DNA of 13,486 bases from CAMEON01 sp964427175 (GTDB taxonomy: Bacteria; Bacillota; Clostridia; Oscillospirales; CAG-272), in assembly GCA_964427175.1 (NCBI GenBank), contig CAYRTP010000054.1, positions 1 to 13,486 of the forward strand, given 5' to 3'. Position 1 is the first letter of the stretch. Each line of letters begins with the position of its first letter. The notes under the pieces were generated by a model, which saw nothing but the letters and a program-made list of their open reading frames with translations, was not told the DNA's origin and did no database searches. Position numbers and translations under genes: made by a program. Below, piece after piece: positions 7,122 to 13,486 of the stretch.

Positions 7122-7457
7122 ATGAATTTTGAACATGAAGTGATTTTATGTATTGTAAACGCCGGCTTTTCGGATGCCGTTATGGATGCGGCCAAGGAAT
7201 TCGGTGCACGAGGCGGTACGGTGATCCATGCCCGCGGTACCGCAAACAGCTTGGCTGAAAAGAAATTTGAGATCCCCGTGACCCCTGAAAAGGAGATTGT
7301 TATGATCCTGGTTCCTGCCGAAATCAAGGATGACGTGCTCCACGGCTTGTACCGTGCTGTGGGACTTAAGACCCCCGGCCAGGGAATCGCTTTCTCTCTC
7401 CCCGTGGATGCCGCTGTGGGACTTGTGAGTGATTCTGCTCCTAAAGCCAATTCCTGA
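7122..7457 (+). CDS. P-II-like regulatory protein, second copy
   Basis: The protein is 111 residues. It has HEVILCIVNAGFSDAVMDAA (5-24) as beta1-alpha1, GARGGTVIHARGT (28-40) as the segment leading into a T-loop, EIVMILVPAEIKDDV (58-72), and a B-loop-like PGQGIAFSLPV (85-95). It differs strongly from the first copy outside the GxGIA[FY]x[IL]P motif, so the two are old paralogs and not a recent duplication. An AGGAGGAG site at 7106-7113 supports the ATG, and the gene starts 17 bp after the upstream stop. It ends the unit just before a strong terminator. Trimeric P-II-like nucleotide sensing is family knowledge; partner and effector are unknown. The two copies might form hetero-oligomers or report different signals. 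Confidence 0.78.
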   Translation: MNFEHEVILCIVNAGFSDAVMDAAKEFGARGGTVIHARGTANSLAEKKFEIPVTPEKEIVMILVPAEIKDDVLHGLYRAVGLKTPGQGIAFSLPVDAAVGLVSDSAPKANS

Positions 7458-7466
7458 ATTTGATTG

Positions 7467-7498
7467 AACAGGCCAACTCGGATGGGTTGGCCTGTTTT
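7467..7498 (+). terminator. Intrinsic terminator after the DUF1538/P-II-like unit
   Basis: Perfect 11-bp stem AACAGGCCAAC (7467-7477) with GTTGGCCTGTT (7486-7496), 8-base loop, running into a short T tract. It begins 9 bases after the second P-II-like stop codon. Confidence 0.9.
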
Positions 7499-7534
7499 GG
7501 TGGGGATCTGCCGATGGATATTTGTTGGGAAAAC

Positions 7535-7563
7535 TTGACAAACATCGCTCGGCGTGTTATAAT
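7535..7563 (+). promoter_or_regulatory. SigA-type promoter for the CPBP-tadA pair
   Basis: Consensus TTGACA at 7535-7540, 17-base spacer, TATAAT at 7558-7563, with an extended TGT. Start of transcription is expected near 7570, about 50 nt before the ATG at 7619. Confidence 0.9.
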
Positions 7564-7618
7564 GACATGGATTGCACGAAAGATGCTTCATTTGAAAAAA
7601 ATATGGAAGGAGGCCGCT

Positions 7619-8650
7619 ATGCTCGCCCCATCTACTCCAAACGGTGCATACTACCGCCAGACCCTCAACCGTATGGGCTGGTCTATGCTGATTTTTATCG
7701 GTCTATTTTCTACGATCCAAGGCTTGACGGCCACGCTGTCGGTCATTGGAGAGTCTATCCCTGATTCCGGGTTGCAAGACCTTCTGACGGCTTTGATTGG
7801 GATCATATCTGCGCTCGGTTATATGCTCCCGTTTTTCCTAACGGGATTGATCTTCTATGCTATGTCCGGACGTGTGCGGACTGAGCGGATTGCCTTTGAA
7901 GTCAGGTTGCCGCGAGAATTTCCGTTGCTGATCCTGGCAGGGATGGCCATGCTGACGGCGGGGGCTTATATCAACTCTTGGTTTTGTTCGGCTATCCATT
8001 ACACCATGCCTGCAGACCTTTTGCTGGCCGAACAGTACGATGATGCATCTACGGTAATTCTGTATATGACTGTAGCACTGGCTCCCGCGTTTGCCGAGGA
8101 GTTCCTCTTCCGCGGTGTGTTCTACGCCAATCTCCGCCCCTATGGACGTACACAGGCCATCCTGATCAGCTCCTTGCTGTTCGCCTTGATGCATCAGAAT
8201 ATCGGTCAGATCTTCTACACCTTTGTGGGCGGTATCGCTATGGCACTCATGTACGAGCTGACGGGATCTATTTGGTGCAGTGTGTTTTTCCATATGTTCA
8301 ACAACGAAATGTCGGTACTCTCCGAAGTCATCTATTACGGATGGGGTGGGGAAGCATCGGTACCCTATACGACGATCCTGGACGCGATCCTGATCGGATT
8401 GGGTGTGCTTAGTTTGCTTCTGCTCGTCGTTTACTATCACAGAACGAATATTCGTAGTCAAAGCGGACGGCGAAACGGAATGTTTGGAACAGAACATCAT
8501 GCGGTCGGGCGATTTGATCGGCCTCTGTCCGGGACCTCGGTCATAAAGGGCGCTCTGTGTCCCGGTATGATCGTCTTTACCGTGATCACTGCCGTGCTGA
8601 TGGGAATCACCTGGCTCATGCTGCTGGCTATGAATGGAGGCGGGCTATGA
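7619..8650 (+). CDS. CPBP family intramembrane glutamic endopeptidase (Rce1/Abi-like)
   Basis: The protein is 343 residues with about eight hydrophobic segments. All three CPBP motifs are intact: EEFLFR (160-165; E160, E161, R165), FALMH (188-192; H192) and HMFNN (225-229; H225, N229). The family cleaves within or near the membrane; bacterial members act in peptide maturation, bacteriocin immunity or regulation. Substrate here is unknown. AAGGAGG at 7607-7613, five bases before the ATG at 7619, decides the start; upstream in-frame codons extend across the promoter. A loop rich in charged residues (about 275-305) precedes the last membrane segment. The stop overlaps the tadA start by four bases (ATGA), so the two are translationally coupled. 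Confidence 0.9.
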   Translation: MLAPSTPNGAYYRQTLNRMGWSMLIFIGLFSTIQGLTATLSVIGESIPDSGLQDLLTALIGIISALGYMLPFFLTGLIFYAMSGRVRTERIAFEVRLPREFPLLILAGMAMLTAGAYINSWFCSAIHYTMPADLLLAEQYDDASTVILYMTVALAPAFAEEFLFRGVFYANLRPYGRTQAILISSLLFALMHQNIGQIFYTFVGGIAMALMYELTGSIWCSVFFHMFNNEMSVLSEVIYYGWGGEASVPYTTILDAILIGLGVLSLLLLVVYYHRTNIRSQSGRRNGMFGTEHHAVGRFDRPLSGTSVIKGALCPGMIVFTVITAVLMGITWLMLLAMNGGGL

Positions 8651-9123
8651 TGGAAGAACGTGAATTCACGGAACAGGATCAAGCGTATATGCGTATAGCC
8701 CTGGAGGAAGCGGTTTGTGCCGGTGAAGCGGGAGACGTGCCCGTAGGGGCTGTGTTGATTAGCAATGTTACAGGGGAGGTTTTGGCGCGAGGACGCAATA
8801 CACGTGAGGTCGCGCAAACCGCCCTGGGTCACGCTGAGATCAACGCTATATCCGAGGGCTGTGTGGTCCTGGGCGGCTGGCGATTGTCGGATTGCACGCT
8901 GTACGTTACGCTGGAGCCTTGTCCCATGTGCGCGGGGGCGATTCTGCACGCTCGTATTCCCAGAATCGTCTGTGGAGCGGCTGATCCTGTGGCAGGTGCT
9001 ATGGGGAGCGTTTGGGCATTGCATCGGCATCCCGTGGAAAGCAAGCACACCCGCGTGGAGATGGGGTGTCTGGAATCCGAGTGTAAAGATCTGTTGCAGA
9101 AATTTTTCCGTAATCGTAGATGA
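8647..9123 (+). CDS. tadA: tRNA-adenosine(34) deaminase TadA
   Basis: The protein is 158 residues, the normal family length. It has the cytidine-deaminase-fold active site: GHAEINAI (61-68; H62 binds zinc, E64 is the proton shuttle) and EPCPMCAGAI (90-99; C92 and C95 bind zinc). The C-terminal helix ending KDLLQKFFRNRR is typical of TadA, which converts A34 to inosine in tRNA-Arg(ACG) in the cytoplasm and is usually essential. The start ATG at 8647 overlaps the CPBP stop, with GGAGG at 8636-8640; the second ATG at 8650 is also possible. Confusion with guanine or cytidine deaminase is unlikely given the C-terminus. Confidence 0.95.
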   Translation: MMEEREFTEQDQAYMRIALEEAVCAGEAGDVPVGAVLISNVTGEVLARGRNTREVAQTALGHAEINAISEGCVVLGGWRLSDCTLYVTLEPCPMCAGAILHARIPRIVCGAADPVAGAMGSVWALHRHPVESKHTRVEMGCLESECKDLLQKFFRNRR

Positions 9124-9134
9124 TATGGTCTTAT

Positions 9135-9174
9135 AAATGCCAATGGCAGTCTTTGAGCTGGCATTGGCATTTTT
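9135..9174 (+). terminator. Intrinsic terminator after tadA
   Basis: An 11-bp stem (AAATGCCAATG at 9135-9145 with CATTGGCATTT at 9162-9172), extended by CAG/CTG after one mismatch, followed by a T-rich tail. It begins 12 bases after the tadA stop. Confidence 0.9.
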
Positions 9175-9660
9175 GATTTTGTATTTATGATTTTTATATT
9201 TTTATTAAAAGTTAAAAAATGGAGCAGGAAATAGGAGGATTGTAAATTAAGATTATATATATTTTTAAATTGTTTCATTATTTTGTTTTATAATTTAAAA
9301 ATCTTTTTAATGCGTAACAAAATCTGATAGAAAGGAAAATAAATATAAAATACGCTTTTCATAATACTTCATGCAGATATAAGAATGTATAAGATTGTTT
9401 GCAAAAAATGAGATCAAATGCGGCAAAGGGAACAACAATTGCATCCTGAGTATCCATATACGTAATTATACTAAATCAAAATTTAGCATAATAAAGGGAA
9501 CTGAAAATACATATTTTTCCATAAGTATACGGCGATATAGTCATGTAGGACTCCAAAACACGGATTCATGGTCATTTTGTCCTTAATTGACAATTCAAAT
9601 TTGTTAGTTCCTACAAATATACTTTTCTTTAAAAAAACTCTTTATTTTTTTTGCTTTTTA
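9175..9660. other. AT-rich gene-free stretch
   Basis: About 490 bases, far more AT-rich than the flanking genes, dense in stop codons on both strands. I see no credible gene: the longest frame (9395-9586) begins at a TTG without a ribosome binding site and resembles nothing I know. A small perfect hairpin CTAAAT/ATTTAG lies at 9471-9486, and a TTGACA at 9587-9592 has no good -10 at usable distance. No tRNA, SRP RNA or known riboswitch is recognisable. Confidence 0.6.
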
Positions 9661-9669
9661 TGGTATAAT
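9661..9669 (+). promoter_or_regulatory. Extended -10 promoter for the flavodoxin-like gene
   Basis: TGGTATAAT gives an extended -10 (TGn then TATAAT at 9664-9669). The -35 region (about 9641-9646) is T-rich and a poor match. A short hairpin CCCGC/GCGGG (9689-9701) lies in the leader. Confidence 0.65.
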
Positions 9670-9730
9670 ATAATAAATAACGGATATCCCCGCATTGCGG
9701 GCTTATACCGATTCAGGAGGAAAAATTATT

Positions 9731-10159
9731 ATGGCAATTAAGATGCGTGTTCTGTACGATTCCAAGAAGAAAGGCATGGGTCAGTTTGCAAAGGTAATCG
9801 CTGACAAGTACGGTTTGCCCGTCAATGCGACCAGCAGCAAATTCCCCCCCGAGTACCCCTGCGACAAGGAGCGTATCGTGATCCTCGGTCTATCCGCTAA
9901 GGGTGACATTTCTGACGAAGTACGTCGTTTCTGCGCTGAGCTCAGCAAGATCCGTGCATACAACGTAGCTCTGCTGATCGATGGCGATCAGGCTACTGCT
10001 GACAAGGTCGCCGAGATCATCAAGAATGCAGGTACCAACCTGGTTGGCGTTAAGGTTATCAGCTTCGGTGGTTTCCTGATGTTTGGCGGTGCTCTGACTG
10101 CAGAGCTTCAGGCTGAGCTGGTTCAGTGGGTTGAGGACATGGTCGCCGGTTGCGTCTGA
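9731..10159 (+). CDS. Small flavodoxin-fold-like protein of unknown function
   Basis: The protein is 142 residues. The pattern is alternating strand and helix: MRVLYDSKKKGMGQFAKVIA (5-24), RIVILGLSA (48-56), YNVALLIDG (77-85), LVGVKVISF (104-112), which resembles a flavodoxin or other Rossmann-like fold. The usual flavodoxin phosphate-binding loop (S/T-x-T-G-N-T) is replaced by SKKKGMGQ, so FMN binding is doubtful. I do not recognise a named family. AGGAGG at 9715-9720, ten bases before the ATG at 9731, decides the start; a longer frame begins upstream at a non-ATG codon inside the leader hairpin and is rejected. The gene has its own promoter and terminator and stands alone. Confidence 0.6.
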   Translation: MAIKMRVLYDSKKKGMGQFAKVIADKYGLPVNATSSKFPPEYPCDKERIVILGLSAKGDISDEVRRFCAELSKIRAYNVALLIDGDQATADKVAEIIKNAGTNLVGVKVISFGGFLMFGGALTAELQAELVQWVEDMVAGCV

Positions 10160-10191
10160 TCTCTACCTTGAACACGATTGACTAACATACG

Positions 10192-10232
10192 AAGAATCAC
10201 CGCAGGCTATCGCCCCGCGGTGATTCTTTTTT
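10192..10232 (+). terminator. Intrinsic terminator after the flavodoxin-like gene
   Basis: Perfect 12-bp stem AAGAATCACCGC (10192-10203) with GCGGTGATTCTT (10217-10228), followed by a T tract. Confidence 0.95.
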
Positions 10233-10253
10233 GATAAGTTTTTTCGAAAAATA

Positions 10254-10282
10254 TTGACAAATACACAAAAAACAGGTATAAT
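10254..10282 (+). promoter_or_regulatory. SigA-type promoter for the rhamnosidase-like gene
   Basis: Consensus TTGACA at 10254-10259, 17-base spacer, TATAAT at 10277-10282. Unlike the other promoters here it lacks the extended TGn. Transcription should start near 10289. Confidence 0.9.
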
Positions 10283-10341
10283 ATTCTATAGCAGATTTGC
10301 TAAATTCACCCGCATCTTACCTATGCGAGAAAGGATGTTTT

Positions 10342-12564
10342 ATGAGTTTCTGGATCCGCGCTGACGAGCATCCGTTGGAATCCAAATTTTACTATTTCAG
10401 CAAGGAGTTTGATGCTCCTGCGGGAGCAACGCTGGTTGCGTCTGCTTGCGGAGATGCCCGCTATCAGCTCTATCTGAACGGACATCTTGTGTCTGAAGGC
10501 CCCTGTCAGAGTTCTTCTTACATTACATTCTACGAGACTGAGGATTTGACTCCCTATCTTCAGGAAGGCAAAAATATCCTGTTTGCGAAGGTTTTGTCTG
10601 TAAACAGCAATATTTTCGACTCGGTATATCGCAAAAATCAGCCCGCGTTTTGGTTTGATGGCAAGCTCACCGCCGACGGTGTGACCACCGTGATCGGTAC
10701 CGATGAGACCTGGACCTGCGCTCGCGAGGACGCTTGTAAATTGTTCCACGGCCGACACGTTCATGATTCCATTCCTCCTTTTGAGGAGTGGAGCGGCGAA
10801 TCCAAGACTACGCCCGTGGCTACGGTTGCTTTCCTGCCTATTGACTTGGATAAGGGCAACTACAATACCTACGGCCAGAATAATCGCCACTATATCATGA
10901 CTCCCCGTCCGCTGCCTCAGATGGAAACCGAACCCGCCAAACCCTTGAAGCCCGTTCGTTTCGGAGACGGTTACATCGATTACGATTCGGTCAATTACAC
11001 TACCTCAAAGATTCGTTTCGCGTTCAAAGCGAAGGCTGGCACCAAGGTGCGCTTGGAATTTGCTGAGTGCTATGCTATCAGTGCGAACGGCGATCAATAT
11101 AAGGCAATCAGAGATGCCTATGATCATCCCGATGCCCTGATCGACGGAGCGTTTGACATTCTGATCGCTACAGGTGAGGAGCAGGTGTTTATTCCATTCT
11201 GGTATCGCTCCTTCCGCTTTGTGCGGGTGGCGTTTGAGGATCCTGACTTCCAGCTGATTGATTTCTCGTATCAGTTCTATCACTACCCCCTGGATAAGGC
11301 GGGCGTGTTCGAGTGCTCCAATCCTCGTTACAATCAGATGTGGGACATCAGCCGCAACACCGTTCTTTGCTGTATGCACGAGATGTACGTAGATTGTCCC
11401 TTCTATGAGCAACAGCAGTACGATATGGACAGCGCGCTGGAGATGCTCTTTACCATGCGTATGAGCGCCGATTATCGGATGCCCTTTAAGTCTATAACCG
11501 ATTTCGCTCATTCTCAGCTCTCCGACGGTATGATCCAGGCCAACTATCCCTCTACCCGTGTGCAGGTCATTCCCGACTTCACCATGTTCTGGATCCTTAT
11601 GCTCCGCGACTATCTGCGTTACACCGGTTCGACTCCCGCTGAAATCGCCCGCGTTCGTTCTCTGACCGGTACGGTTGACCGTGCCCTGGAGGCCTTTGAG
11701 GCTTACCTGACCGATGACGGCCTTGTGGGTGTAACTCCTTACTGGCACTACGTGGATTGGGTTCCCGGTTGGGAGTCCGGTGTTCCCACCGGCGGATTTA
11801 CCGAGCCCATTACAGTTACTTCCCTGATGTATGCTGCCGGTTTGAAGGCTGCCGCCGAGATTTGCGAGACGGTTGGCCGCCCCGGTACAGCCGCGGATTA
11901 CCGCGCACGCGCCGAACTGGTTATTGAGAACACCAAGAAGCATTGCTACGACGAGGAGATCGGTCTGTTCCGCAATATTCCCACCAGAAAGGAATTCAGC
12001 CAGCACACCACCGTGTGGGCAATCCTGTCCGGTGCCGTAACTGGCGACGAGGCAGGTGCTTTGATGGACCGCACCTTTGACGGTCATGTGCCTGTGGCGG
12101 TTTGCTCCTTCTCTATGAATTACTATATGTTCCGTGCGTTGGAGCTCTCGGGCCGTTATAACGAGTATGCTCCCAAGCAGTTGCAGGGCTGGGAGACCAT
12201 GCTGGATCTGCATTGCACCTCCTGGTGTGAGAATCCCGACTCTCCCCGCAGTGAGTGCCACGGTTGGAGCTCTGCTCCCATCTATGAGTTCTCTGCCATG
12301 GTCCTGGGTGTGTATCCCACCGCAGACGGCTACAAGTCGGTCCGCATCAAGCCCAACGTGGATTGCTACGGTTTGGATTGGGCCAAGGGTACCATTCCTA
12401 CTCCTCACGGTGTGATCTCGGTATCCTGGAAGAAGCAGGACGGCGAGCTGGTTCTGGACGTGACGGTTCCCGAAGGAACCGATATGGCCTGTGAGGTCAT
12501 TCTGCCTGACGGTCAGTCCTTTAACCAAGCAGATACAGCCAAGCAATATATTTGCAAGCTCTGA
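10342..12564 (+). CDS. Alpha-L-rhamnosidase-like glycoside hydrolase (GH78-like)
   Basis: The protein is 740 residues with no signal peptide. Residues 1 to about 310 are beta-sandwich domains, with YQLYLNGHLVSEGPC (41-55) typical of the rhamnosidase N-terminal domain. The (alpha/alpha)6 catalytic barrel runs from about 320 to 650. A C-terminal beta domain follows, with VRIKPNVDCYGLDWAKG (667-683). Catalytic landmarks are MYVDCPFYEQQQYDMDS (348-364) and SWCENPD...CHGWSSAP (627-646). By family knowledge E356 would be the acid and E630 the base. The common DCPQRDER...GD form is replaced here, so specificity for rhamnose is not certain. AAAGGA at 10330-10335 supports the ATG at 10342; a TTG start at 10297 lies only about 8 nt from the expected transcript end and has no binding site. 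A HAD phosphatase follows after 60 bp. Confidence 0.82.
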   Translation: MSFWIRADEHPLESKFYYFSKEFDAPAGATLVASACGDARYQLYLNGHLVSEGPCQSSSYITFYETEDLTPYLQEGKNILFAKVLSVNSNIFDSVYRKNQPAFWFDGKLTADGVTTVIGTDETWTCAREDACKLFHGRHVHDSIPPFEEWSGESKTTPVATVAFLPIDLDKGNYNTYGQNNRHYIMTPRPLPQMETEPAKPLKPVRFGDGYIDYDSVNYTTSKIRFAFKAKAGTKVRLEFAECYAISANGDQYKAIRDAYDHPDALIDGAFDILIATGEEQVFIPFWYRSFRFVRVAFEDPDFQLIDFSYQFYHYPLDKAGVFECSNPRYNQMWDISRNTVLCCMHEMYVDCPFYEQQQYDMDSALEMLFTMRMSADYRMPFKSITDFAHSQLSDGMIQANYPSTRVQVIPDFTMFWILMLRDYLRYTGSTPAEIARVRSLTGTVDRALEAFEAYLTDDGLVGVTPYWHYVDWVPGWESGVPTGGFTEPITVTSLMYAAGLKAAAEICETVGRPGTAADYRARAELVIENTKKHCYDEEIGLFRNIPTRKEFSQHTTVWAILSGAVTGDEAGALMDRTFDGHVPVAVCSFSMNYYMFRALELSGRYNEYAPKQLQGWETMLDLHCTSWCENPDSPRSECHGWSSAPIYEFSAMVLGVYPTADGYKSVRIKPNVDCYGLDWAKGTIPTPHGVISVSWKKQDGELVLDVTVPEGTDMACEVILPDGQSFNQADTAKQYICKL

Positions 12565-12572
12565 CGAAAAAC

Positions 12573-12599
12573 GCCCCCGGATCCTTGCAGTTCGGGGGC
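12573..12599 (+). terminator. GC-rich hairpin between rhamnosidase-like and HAD genes
   Basis: Perfect 7-bp stem GCCCCCG (12573-12579) with CGGGGGC (12593-12599), loop of 13. Only two T bases follow, so termination is probably partial, allowing read-through into the HAD gene, which has no visible promoter of its own. Confidence 0.5.
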
Positions 12600-12624
12600 T
12601 TCAGGTTATGAAAGGAATGATGGT

Positions 12625-13362
12625 ATGAAAATTATCGGTAGTGATTTCGACGGGACCCTCAACCACGGGGGCATTACAGAGAAAAAATGTGACGCGATCC
12701 ATCAGTGGAGAGCCAAAGGCAACAAGTTTGGCATCATCAGCGGGCGGGGCAAAGAGTTTCGGACGTATATTCTGGAGAATCATCCGACTTTGGAGGTGGA
12801 CTTTTTCGCGGCCTGCAGCGGTGCCATGACCGCGGATGCCGATGGCCATGTAATCTACGAAGCTCGCTGCACCGAGGTGTCGGTTCCCCAACTGGCTGCC
12901 GATCTGGCAGAATGGGGCTGTTGCTACTTGAGCATATGCAGTACACAAACATGGTTTGTGAAATTCCCTGCGGTGGATGATCGCGCGTCCGATCAAATTC
13001 CGGATCTGCCTGAGGTGGAATACTTCAACCAGGTCAGCACCTACATTGAGCCATTTGAGGCGGCCGGGCAGGTTGTGGAGCGCATCCGCGAGACCTACGG
13101 TAAATGGCTGAACCCCTTGCAGAACGGCTGTTGCATCGACATTGTCCCGGCAGGTGTCAACAAAGCGGAGGGACTTTATCGCCTTATGGAGTATTTCGGA
13201 TGCACCTACGAGGATGTGATCGCGGTGGGTGACAACATCAACGATGCCGATATGATCCGTGAATTCCGATCCTATGCTATGGCAAACGGCGTGGACGAGA
13301 TCAAAAAGCTGGCGGATTTTGTGGTGGAGGATGTTGTGGATTTGATTGAGAACGAGATTTGA
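12625..13362 (+). CDS. HAD superfamily (Cof-like) phosphatase
   Basis: The protein is 245 residues. All four HAD motifs are present: DFDGT (7-11; D7 nucleophile, D9 acid/base), IISGR (37-41; S39), GVNKAEG (177-183; K180) and GDNINDADM (202-210; D203, D207 for Mg2+). A cap domain inserted between motifs II and III (about 75-175) is the C2 type seen in Cof-like sugar phosphatases. It is cytoplasmic and likely removes phosphate from a small sugar phosphate; substrate is unknown. AAAGGA at 12611-12616 supports the ATG. Co-transcription with the rhamnosidase-like gene is likely but a GC hairpin lies between them. Confidence 0.9.
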   Translation: MKIIGSDFDGTLNHGGITEKKCDAIHQWRAKGNKFGIISGRGKEFRTYILENHPTLEVDFFAACSGAMTADADGHVIYEARCTEVSVPQLAADLAEWGCCYLSICSTQTWFVKFPAVDDRASDQIPDLPEVEYFNQVSTYIEPFEAAGQVVERIRETYGKWLNPLQNGCCIDIVPAGVNKAEGLYRLMEYFGCTYEDVIAVGDNINDADMIREFRSYAMANGVDEIKKLADFVVEDVVDLIENEI

Positions 13363-13379
13363 CCGATGGGATCGGCTGA

Positions 13380-13423
13380 TCCACCAAAAAGAAAAACCGA
13401 TGCATAGCATCGGTTTTTCTTTT

Positions 13424-13430
<7 letters not shown>
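13380..13430. terminator. Long bidirectional terminator palindrome shared by the HAD gene and tRNA-Val
   Basis: The arms 13380-13403 and 13407-13430 are a perfect 24-bp inverted repeat with a three-base loop ATA. The core (ACCGATGC/GCATCGGT) is flanked by A-runs on one side and T-runs on the other, so it should terminate transcripts from both directions. Its right arm includes the encoded CCA, the discriminator base and the first three acceptor bases of the tRNA. Confidence 0.9.

Positions 13431-13486
<56 letters not shown>

Noticed and set aside
9395..9586. 63-codon frame in the AT-rich stretch
   Set aside because: TTG start without a ribosome site, AT-driven composition and no familiar motif.
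9587..9617. Promoter using TTGACA at 9587-9592
   Set aside because: The best -10 candidate (TACAAA) is weak and 19 bases away. The extended -10 at 9661 is a better explanation for the gene.
11005..12546. Long minus-strand open frame opposite the rhamnosidase-like gene
   Set aside because: No ribosome site, no recognisable motif, and it lies wholly within a well-supported gene.

Overview
The window looks like chromosomal DNA of an uncultured, probably gut-associated, Clostridia-type Firmicute. The basis is strong AAGGAGG-type ribosome binding sites, near-consensus TTGACA/TATAAT promoters, mixed GC content with AT-rich spacers, intracellular glycoside hydrolases without signal peptides, a CPBP protease coupled to tadA, and two P-II-like proteins next to a DUF1538 membrane protein. 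I cannot place it to genus. Family assignments come from motifs read by eye, not from database searches.

Layout. Positions 64-4855 hold a leftward three-gene unit: a diacylglycerol-kinase-family lipid kinase, a clan GH-D alpha-galactosidase-like enzyme, and a TIM-barrel glycosidase-like protein with Ig-like and FIVAR-like modules and a C-terminal membrane anchor. A divergent promoter region (4895-5028) separates it from a rightward unit (5066-7457): a DUF1538 membrane protein followed by two different small P-II-like proteins and a strong terminator (7467-7498). The 143-bp spacer between the DUF1538 gene and the first P-II-like gene is full of overlapping hairpins. Next comes a promoter-driven, translationally coupled pair, CPBP protease and tadA (7619-9123), with its own terminator. 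An AT-rich gene-free stretch of about 500 bp follows, then a monocistronic flavodoxin-like gene of unknown function (9731-10159), then an alpha-L-rhamnosidase-like gene followed by a HAD phosphatase (10342-13362). The right edge cuts through a minus-strand tRNA-Val(CAC), which shares a long palindromic terminator with the HAD gene.

How the genes may work together. The first unit could form an intracellular galactolipid pathway, with alpha-galactosidase, then a second membrane-anchored glycosidase, then phosphorylation of the released diacylglycerol. This is an inference from gene content. The second unit reads as a membrane transporter with two dedicated P-II-type regulators. The structured spacer inside it may be either a regulatory RNA or a palindromic repeat that landed between a ribosome binding site and its gene. 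These two units are the parts most likely to contain something undescribed.
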